This document shows, in pieces, positions 1 to 5,245 of a stretch of DNA of 8,720 nucleotides; position 1 is the first letter of the stretch, and the number at the start of each line of letters is the position of its first letter. This DNA is from JAUXEH01 sp965602945. GTDB lineage: Bacteria; Acidobacteriota; Aminicenantia; Aminicenantales; Aminicenantaceae. Under the pieces are notes generated by a model. The model did not search any database. It saw only the letters and a list, made by a program, of their open reading frames with translations, and was not told the origin of the DNA. The position numbers and the translations under genes were made by a program. The DNA lies in the NCBI GenBank assembly GCA_965602945.1, contig CBFDBC010000165.1:1-8720 (forward strand), written 5' to 3'.

Positions 1-1
1 C

Positions 2-553
2 ATCGTCAAGCGGTTCCGGCCGCGCCTGACCGATCTGGGGCAGGTCAAGGTCGGGAGGATCAGTGCGGTGGTAGTCATGCTCCTCGCCATGGCCTGGTCC
101 ACACAGGGTGGAAAGTACGGCAGCATATTCGAGGCGGTCAACGCGGTCGCGGCTCACCTGGCCCCTCCCATCACCACGGTTTTTCTCTGGGGTGTTTTCT
201 GGCGCCGGGGCACCAAACAGGCGGCTCTCACGACCCTGATCGCCGGATTTCTCCTGGGTGCGATCTCCTTCCTTGTCGATCTCCCCGTGATCGGGCAGGA
301 AAAGGTCATCACCGACGGCTGGGGGATCCCCTTCATGATGCAGGCCTGGTGGATGTTCTGCCTCTGCTCGGTAATATTTTTCGTCGTCAGCCTGCTCACT
401 CCTCCTCCGGATCCCGCCAAGATCGAGGGCCTGACCTGGAAGAATCCCCTGCAGGTCATCGCCCAGGGGAAGGTCACAGGGTTCCTGGACCCGAGGGTGA
501 TCGCTGTGCTGCTTCTTCTGATAATGGTCGTCCTATATTACACATTGCGATAG
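2..553 (+). CDS. Sodium:solute symporter (SSS family), C-terminal part, 5' end outside window
   Basis: The reading frame is open from base 2, so the first in-frame ATG (68) is probably an internal methionine of a gene that begins upstream. The visible 183 residues hold about five hydrophobic segments, near residues 20-32, 48-63, 68-86, 104-124 and 164-181, separated by short loops. The stretch AVNAVAAHLAPPITTVFLWG followed by VFWRRGTKQAAL matches the late helices of SSS transporters, where a Pro-Pro helix leads into a Gly/Trp/Arg-rich loop. Such transporters sit in the inner membrane and couple Na+ entry to uptake of sugars, acids or other small solutes. The substrate-binding helices lie mostly in the missing N-terminal part, so the substrate cannot be read. 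Position ahead of carbohydrate genes suggests a sugar or sugar-acid substrate (inference). The next gene starts about 34 bases downstream, which fits co-transcription. Confidence 0.88.
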   Translation: MVKRFRPRLTDLGQVKVGRISAVVVMLLAMAWSTQGGKYGSIFEAVNAVAAHLAPPITTVFLWGVFWRRGTKQAALTTLIAGFLLGAISFLVDLPVIGQEKVITDGWGIPFMMQAWWMFCLCSVIFFVVSLLTPPPDPAKIEGLTWKNPLQVIAQGKVTGFLDPRVIAVLLLLIMVVLYYTLR

Positions 554-576
554 ATCGCATGCAAAATTTCGGGAAA

Positions 577-584
577 AGAAGGTG
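577..584 (+). promoter_or_regulatory. Ribosome binding site of the iron-type dehydrogenase gene
   Basis: The sequence AGAAGGTG lies just before ATG 588. An in-frame GTG at 582-584 would give a protein two residues longer, but that GTG is itself part of the Shine-Dalgarno sequence. This argues for ATG 588 as the start. The LamG-protein gene downstream has a similar GGAAGGTGA ahead of its ATG. Confidence 0.6.
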
Positions 585-587
585 GCA

Positions 588-1754
588 ATGAGAAAATTCA
601 ACTACTATCAACCCACGGAGATTCGTTTCGGCAGCGGCCGGATACAAGAGGTTGGAGATGCCGTCTCCCGTTGGGGGCGACGCTGCCTCCTGGTTACCGT
701 CCCGGTCTTCCCGGAATTCAAGGACCTGTATCGGAACGTGAAACAGTCACTCGAGGACAGCGGCGTGGCGGTGGCGCACTTCGATGGTGTGATCCCCAAT
801 CCCACCATTGAGGTGGTCGCGGCGGGGGCCCGCATGGCCCAGGATCACAAGGCCGATGTGGTCATGGGCCTGGGGGGGGGCTCGAGCATGGACACGGCCA
901 AGGCCATCGCCGTGGAGGCGACACATGAAGGGATCTGCTGGGACTACCTGTTCTTCAGAGACAGCCAGCCCTCCGATCGGACGCTCCCCGTTGTGGCCGT
1001 CTCCACCACATCGGGGACCGGTTCTCATGTGACCCAGGTGGCGGTGGTCACGAATCCGGAAGAGAAGGTCAAGTCAGCGCTCTACCATCCCCTGCTTTTC
1101 CCGGGGACCTGCATCGTCGATCCCGAACTCATGCTCACGGTGCCCGGACGCGTCACGGCCTCCACCGGTTTCGATGTGTTCGCCCATGCCTTCGAGAGCT
1201 TCATCACACCCAACGGATCGCCTTACACGGACCTGATCTCGTTCGAAGCCATCCGTCTGGCTGCCGCTCACCTTCCCCGGGCGGTCGAGGACGGGAGTGA
1301 CCTGGAGGCCCGGACACACATGGCCTGGGCCGACACCCTGGCGGGCCTCAGCATCGCCAATGCCGGGGTGACCCTCCCGCATGGGATCGGGATGGCGATC
1401 GGCGGGATGTATCCCCGTGTGATGCACGGTGAGGCCCTGGCTGTGGTCTACCCGGCCATACTCGAATACACATATCAGGCGGTCCCGGACAGGTTCGCCC
1501 GGGTCGGGCGCGTGTTCGATCCCTCCCTGGGAGAGCTATCCGAAGCCGAGGCGGCTGCCGCATCCGTCGGCGTCATCGAGGGGTTCATCAAACAGATCGG
1601 CATGAGCCTGTGTTTCGAGGATCTGAAAGTGCCCAAGGAGGAACTCCGGGCCCTGGCCGAAGCCTCGCTGGTGCTTCCCGATTATAAGAGCCACCCCCGT
1701 GTGATCGACCTGGACGGTGTCTATGAGCTGCTGCTCAAAAGCTGCAGGCTGTAG
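588..1754 (+). CDS. Iron-containing (group III) alcohol dehydrogenase; possible lactaldehyde or other sugar-derived aldehyde reductase
   Basis: A 388-residue protein of normal length for Fe-type alcohol dehydrogenases (FucO, butanol dehydrogenase, maleylacetate reductase relatives). The N-terminal half is the nucleotide-binding domain: GLGGGSSMDTAKA at about residues 94-106 is the signature Gly-rich loop, and STTSGTGS at 139-146 is the second conserved loop. The C-terminal helical domain supplies the metal ligands: D196 and H200 in FDVFAHAFE, H265 in LPHGIG and H280 in MHGEALA, the expected Asp-His-His-His set. It should interconvert an alcohol and an aldehyde or ketone with NAD(P) in the cytoplasm. 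Substrate is not readable. Next to a GH78 rhamnosidase, lactaldehyde/propanediol is a reasonable guess, but family members also act on hydroxyacids and polyols. ATG 588 is chosen over GTG 582 because the latter lies inside the ribosome binding site. Confidence 0.92.
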   Translation: MRKFNYYQPTEIRFGSGRIQEVGDAVSRWGRRCLLVTVPVFPEFKDLYRNVKQSLEDSGVAVAHFDGVIPNPTIEVVAAGARMAQDHKADVVMGLGGGSSMDTAKAIAVEATHEGICWDYLFFRDSQPSDRTLPVVAVSTTSGTGSHVTQVAVVTNPEEKVKSALYHPLLFPGTCIVDPELMLTVPGRVTASTGFDVFAHAFESFITPNGSPYTDLISFEAIRLAAAHLPRAVEDGSDLEARTHMAWADTLAGLSIANAGVTLPHGIGMAIGGMYPRVMHGEALAVVYPAILEYTYQAVPDRFARVGRVFDPSLGELSEAEAAAASVGVIEGFIKQIGMSLCFEDLKVPKEELRALAEASLVLPDYKSHPRVIDLDGVYELLLKSCRL

Positions 1755-1830
1755 TCGGGGCGCTGCCCTGAGAATTTCGGCCGCCGGACCGGGGTGGAGC
1801 GATGGTATACAAGACGATTCCATGTCTTAG

Positions 1831-1839
1831 GGAAGGTGA
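1831..1839 (+). promoter_or_regulatory. Ribosome binding site of the LamG-protein gene
   Basis: GGAAGGTGA sits three bases before ATG 1843 and supports that start, which also places a hydrophobic export signal near the N-terminus. The 88-base gap before this gene contains a short hairpin candidate (AAGAC 1811-1815 with GTCTT 1824-1828) but no convincing promoter or terminator. Confidence 0.5.
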
Positions 1840-1842
1840 ACG

Positions 1843-3948
1843 ATGAAAGGCACATTCTTCGATCGTAAACGCAATCACAGCTGTCGGCCGTTCTCGGTTC
1901 TGATCGTTTCCGTCCTGCTGGTCGGCTTGAATGCCGGGTATGGGATATGCGAGGAAGGCAAACCCGCGGCCAGGTGGACATTCGATGGAAAGACCGTGGA
2001 AACCGTTCTAGATGAGGTGAGCGGGGCCGCCGACACGATCTCTGGAAATTTCAGGATCGTGGCCGGCGTCTCGGGTGAGGCCCTCAAGTTCGACGGCTAC
2101 ACGACAGCGATCAGGAGAAAAGCGTCCGAGACCCCGGAGCTGTCCTCTTCCTTCACGCTCGATGCCTGGGTGGCCCTGGCCGCCTATCCCTGGAGCTGGT
2201 GCCCGGTGGTTAGCCACGAGGCGGAGAATGCCGGATATGCCCTGGAGATCGGCCCCGATGGGGAGCTGGCCGTCAAGGTCTTCTCGGGGAGCGCCTGGCG
2301 GATGTGCATATCCGGGACACGGATACCCCTCCGGACCTGGACCCACGTCACGGGCGTGTTCGATCCGGAACGGGGCCTGGTTGTCTTCATCGACGGCCGG
2401 GAGCAGGGCCGTCTGGAATTTCAGGGAGGCATGACTCCCGCCCGCGGGGCCGGCCTCGTCATCGGCTCGGTCCCCCATCCCTCCGAGCCCGCATACATCC
2501 ACCGGGAACACGGAACCCTTCCCGGTTGGTATTCCCTGGACGCCATCCTGGACGAGGTCACGCTCCACGACCGAGCCCTGTCTGAGGATGACTTCAGCGA
2601 GGTCTTTGCGGCCCTCGTGCCAGAAATCCCTCCCGACATCCCCCCTCGGGTTCTCCCTTCCGGACCCGCGGGGCCCGGCCGTTTCGGGGCCTACTACTCG
2701 CACCTGAAATACTACTGGGAGTGGGACGACCTCTGGCGGACCGCCGACCATCCGGACGTGGTCGTCCAGTTCGAAGACTCCCCGGTGCGCGTCGTGTTCT
2801 GGCGAGGCACCCGGTACTCTCCGGCCTGGGTTACGGAAAACAACCTGTGGATGGCCGACCAGAGTGTCGAGGCCTGGGACAACGAAGAAGGCTGCTTCGA
2901 GCACATGCAGGACCGCCACTGCCGCTATTCGCATGTAAGGATCATCGAAAACACACCGGCGCGGGTGGTGGTCCACTGGCGCTACGCCCCGGTCAGCGCC
3001 TACGACAATCATTGGCGGGTCGACCCCCGCACGGGCTGGGGCTGTTGGGTGGATGAATACTACTATTTCTACCCGGACCGGACCGGAATCCGCAAGTACA
3101 CCTGGGAAAAGGGCTCGCTGGGCCGGCCGCGCCAGTTCCAGGAATCCATCCCGTTGACCGGGCCCGGACAGGTCCAGGGCGATGTGGTCAACGAACAGTA
3201 TGTCACGGTCGCCAACCTCCTGGGGGAGAAACAGTCGTTCCACTACATCGAAAACCCTCCCAGAAAGACCGGCAAACCCATCCCCGAGAATCCCATGATC
3301 CAGATGCACAACCTGAAGGCGGACAACAATCCCTTCATCATCTTCGAGCCGGGAGGGGAGATGCACTATCTCCGGGACATGAACATCTCGGCCCTGTCCC
3401 GGCCCGGGTCCTGCAGTCACTGGCCCATCGGACAGATGTGCTGTGACGGCCGCACGCAGAGGACGACCGACCGCGCCGCCAGCTTCCTGGGATTCCCCAT
3501 CACCGATCCGGTCATCCATGAGGACGGGAACCGGCACTGGGTGAGTTCCCTCTACGGCATGCATGACCAGCCGTTCGATCGGCTGCTGCCTCTGGCGAAG
3601 TCTTGGGTCCGGGCTCCGGAGCTGAGGGTGGCGTCAGGCGACCTGGAAGCGGCTCACTATGATTTTTCCCAGCGGATCTACGTCCTCAACAGCCGGGAGG
3701 CAGACAGGCCCTCGGCTGAACTTGTCCTGGAGGCCGGTCCTGAATCGCCGATGATGAACGCCTGCCTGAAGATCACGGGCTGGGGAGATAGCACGCCCCG
3801 GGTGGCCATCGACGGGGTGCTCCTCGAACAGGGGGAGGATTGCAGGCTGGGTCACATCCGGACCCTGGAGGGCACGGACCTGCTTCTGTGGCTTCCGGTG
3901 GAGTCCCGTGCGCCGGTGCGGATCTCGCTGTCGCAAGGAGCGGACTGA
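1843..3948 (+). CDS. Secreted LamG/jellyroll-domain protein with a large uncharacterised C-terminal region; putative polysaccharide-active protein
   Basis: A 701-residue protein. Residues 1-35 look like an export signal: a basic start, a hydrophobic core at 17-29, then AGYG before the mature part. No lipoprotein box is seen. Residues about 41-258 form a LamG/concanavalin-like jellyroll (ARWTFDG, FTLDAWV, WTHVTGVFD, VVFIDGREQGRLEF, and the closing DEVTLHDRALSEDD typical of such domains), usually a glycan-binding or structural module. After a Pro-rich linker (261-279) comes a region of about 420 residues, very rich in aromatic residues and His: YYSHLKYYWEWDDLW at 284-298, VVFWRGTRYSPAWVTENNLW near 317-336, RYSHVRIIE at 361-369, VVVHWRYAP at 375-383, DEYYYFYPDRTG at 404-415. 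These look like conserved surface or active-site segments. I cannot assign this region firmly. A beta-propeller polysaccharide lyase (ulvan-lyase-like) is one possibility, held only loosely. The paired GH78 gene downstream supports a role in rhamnose-containing glycan breakdown. Confidence 0.8.
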   Translation: MKGTFFDRKRNHSCRPFSVLIVSVLLVGLNAGYGICEEGKPAARWTFDGKTVETVLDEVSGAADTISGNFRIVAGVSGEALKFDGYTTAIRRKASETPELSSSFTLDAWVALAAYPWSWCPVVSHEAENAGYALEIGPDGELAVKVFSGSAWRMCISGTRIPLRTWTHVTGVFDPERGLVVFIDGREQGRLEFQGGMTPARGAGLVIGSVPHPSEPAYIHREHGTLPGWYSLDAILDEVTLHDRALSEDDFSEVFAALVPEIPPDIPPRVLPSGPAGPGRFGAYYSHLKYYWEWDDLWRTADHPDVVVQFEDSPVRVVFWRGTRYSPAWVTENNLWMADQSVEAWDNEEGCFEHMQDRHCRYSHVRIIENTPARVVVHWRYAPVSAYDNHWRVDPRTGWGCWVDEYYYFYPDRTGIRKYTWEKGSLGRPRQFQESIPLTGPGQVQGDVVNEQYVTVANLLGEKQSFHYIENPPRKTGKPIPENPMIQMHNLKADNNPFIIFEPGGEMHYLRDMNISALSRPGSCSHWPIGQMCCDGRTQRTTDRAASFLGFPITDPVIHEDGNRHWVSSLYGMHDQPFDRLLPLAKSWVRAPELRVASGDLEAAHYDFSQRIYVLNSREADRPSAELVLEAGPESPMMNACLKITGWGDSTPRVAIDGVLLEQGEDCRLGHIRTLEGTDLLLWLPVESRAPVRISLSQGAD

Positions 3949-3990
3949 TCCCAAGATCCTATGCCGGGTGGGCCGAGGATATGGCCTGAT

Positions 3991-4031
3991 CTGAGCTGCG
4001 GGCCATGCGGACGCTGTTTTTTTGCGCTCAG
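3991..4031 (+). other. Inverted repeat in the gap before the zinc dehydrogenase gene
   Basis: CTGAGC at 3991-3996 is the exact reverse complement of GCTCAG at 4026-4031. The 29-base loop contains a run of seven T (4017-4023). The right arm ends about eight bases before the ribosome binding site at 4039. The T run is inside the loop rather than after the stem, so it does not read as a standard intrinsic terminator. It may be an attenuating or RNA-stabilising hairpin, or chance. The rest of this 102-base gap shows nothing recognisable. Confidence 0.2.
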
Positions 4032-4038
4032 TTGTGAT

Positions 4039-4046
4039 AAGGAGGA
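4039..4046 (+). promoter_or_regulatory. Strong ribosome binding site that fixes the start of the zinc dehydrogenase
   Basis: AAGGAGGA is a near-perfect Shine-Dalgarno sequence four bases before ATG 4051. The same frame is open back to an ATG at 3961, which would add 30 residues. That extension is Cys/Pro/Gly-rich, unlike the family's N-terminus, and has no comparable ribosome binding site. The start is therefore 4051. Confidence 0.85.
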
Positions 4047-4050
4047 AGGA

Positions 4051-5070
4051 ATGAAGCAGGTCCGATTGATAGAACCGGAAACGGTTGTCCTGGAAGAGGT
4101 GGATAAACCGGTTCCGGAGGACACTCAGGTGCTCATCCGCGTCAGGAGGATCGGCGTCTGCGGTTCGGACATTCATGCCTACTACGACAAGCACCCCTAC
4201 ATCAGCTGTCCGATCGTCCAGGGGCATGAGTTTTCCGGTGAGATCGAGGAGACCGGGAACCGGGTCAAGGCCCTGGCCGTGGGTGACAGGGTCACCGTCA
4301 TGCCCCAGCTGACCTGCGGGGTTTGCCATCCCTGCACGCACGGCAGCTACCACATCTGCAACGAGCTGAAGGTGATCGGCTGCCAGGCGGATGGGGCGGC
4401 CCGGGAATTCATCCCGGTCGACCAGGAACTGGTGGTCAAGCTCCCCGAGGACATGAGCTTCGATCATGGAGCCATGGTCGAGCCTGTGGCGGTTGGTGTC
4501 CACGCGGTCAGGCGCCTGGGTGAAGTGTCCGGCATGAACATCCTGGTGCTTGGGGCCGGACCCATAGGAAACCTTGCGGCTCAGGCTGCGAAGAGCCTGG
4601 GGGCGGCGGCCGTGATGATAACGGATGTCAGCGCCTTCCGGGTGGAATCCGCACATGCCAGTGGTATCGATCATGCCGTGAACGTGAGTGAAGAACTGCT
4701 GGAAGAGAAGCTCGATGCCGCCTTCGGGCCCGCCGGGGCCGACGCCATACTGGAGTGTGTGGGGGCTCAGGATACCATCGAGCAGGCCGTCGGCTTGGCC
4801 CGCAAGGGGACGGACATCATCGCGGTGGGGGTCTTTTCCGAAAAGCCCACTGTCGACCTGGGGCTGGTGCAGGACAAGGAGCTGCGGCTCATCGGAACGC
4901 TCATGTACCAGGCTGAGGATTACCGGACTGCCATCGAGCTCATCGAGACGGGAAAGATTCGGCTGGACCCGCTGATTTCCCGGCATTTCGCATTCGAAGA
5001 CTATCCCCTGGCTTTCAAAGCCATCGAACAACAAGGCGACAGGATCATGAAGGTCCTGATCGATCTCTAG
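4051..5070 (+). CDS. Zinc-dependent medium-chain alcohol/polyol dehydrogenase (sorbitol/threonine dehydrogenase type)
   Basis: A 339-residue protein, the usual length of the zinc-dependent MDR family (Tdh, sorbitol, GatD and RspB relatives). Catalytic zinc ligands are visible: C37 in GVCGSDIH, H59-E60 in GHEFSG, and E144 in the MVEPVAVGVHA segment. The structural zinc site is complete, with C89, C92, C95 and C103 in CGVCHPCTHGSYHIC. The Rossmann fold carries VLGAGPIG at 166-173, and D192 at the end of the second strand suggests NAD rather than NADP. It should oxidise a secondary alcohol of a sugar, polyol or hydroxy acid, or reduce the matching ketone, in the cytoplasm. The exact substrate cannot be deduced. 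Location between the LamG protein and the rhamnosidase points to a sugar released from the same glycan (inference). The start is set by the ribosome binding site at 4039-4046. Confidence 0.92.
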   Translation: MKQVRLIEPETVVLEEVDKPVPEDTQVLIRVRRIGVCGSDIHAYYDKHPYISCPIVQGHEFSGEIEETGNRVKALAVGDRVTVMPQLTCGVCHPCTHGSYHICNELKVIGCQADGAAREFIPVDQELVVKLPEDMSFDHGAMVEPVAVGVHAVRRLGEVSGMNILVLGAGPIGNLAAQAAKSLGAAAVMITDVSAFRVESAHASGIDHAVNVSEELLEEKLDAAFGPAGADAILECVGAQDTIEQAVGLARKGTDIIAVGVFSEKPTVDLGLVQDKELRLIGTLMYQAEDYRTAIELIETGKIRLDPLISRHFAFEDYPLAFKAIEQQGDRIMKVLIDL

Positions 5071-5098
5071 GCGGGCTGCCCGGTAGGAGAGGCAAGGC

Positions 5099-5203
5099 AT
5101 GAACAGACGCACCTTTTCTTCTTCTTGGCAGCAGGCGGAGAATATGTGCTCCTCCCGATCTCTGCGAGAGGCCGTGATACTGAACATCGATGAGATCGCG
5201 TGA
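5099..5203 (+). other. Candidate small ORF (34 codons) or decayed gene start between the zinc dehydrogenase and the rhamnosidase
   Basis: ATG 5099 is preceded by AGGAGAGG (5085-5092) with a six-base spacer, and the frame runs to TGA 5201-5203. The product would begin MNRRTF and end NIDEIA. MNRRTF resembles the opening of twin-arginine signal peptides, but no hydrophobic stretch follows in this frame. In the next frame the bases after codon 5 read LFFFLAAGG, so a single frameshift in the CTTTTCTTCTTCTT tract would restore a signal-like segment. This may be a leader peptide, a remnant of a broken gene, or chance. No homology is recognised. Confidence 0.18.
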
Positions 5204-5226
5204 GGGTCAATGAGAATGGGAAAGAT

Positions 5227-5236
5227 AGGGGAAGGG
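5227..5236 (+). promoter_or_regulatory. Ribosome binding site supporting the rhamnosidase start at 5246
   Basis: AGGGGAAGGG lies nine bases before ATG 5246. Upstream in-frame ATGs at 5210 and 5216 would add twelve or ten residues in front of the signal peptide. ATG 5210 has a weaker GAGGG about four bases ahead. ATG 5246 gives a compact signal peptide (short basic start, then hydrophobic core), so it is preferred, but 5210 cannot be excluded. Confidence 0.55.
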
Positions 5237-5245
5237 AACGTGAGA

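Noticed and set aside
1811..1828. Short hairpin AAGAC/GTCTT before the LamG gene as a terminator or operator
   Set aside because: Only five base pairs, no T run after it, and such repeats are frequent by chance.
2008..3564. A 518-codon open frame on the - strand opposite the LamG protein
   Set aside because: Same explanation: low-complexity Gly/Arg/Asp/Val-rich shadow of a real gene with signal peptide, ribosome binding site and domain matches on the + strand.
3961..4050. N-terminal extension of the zinc dehydrogenase to ATG 3961
   Set aside because: The added 30 residues are Cys/Pro/Gly-rich, unlike the family, and the near-perfect ribosome binding site points to ATG 4051.
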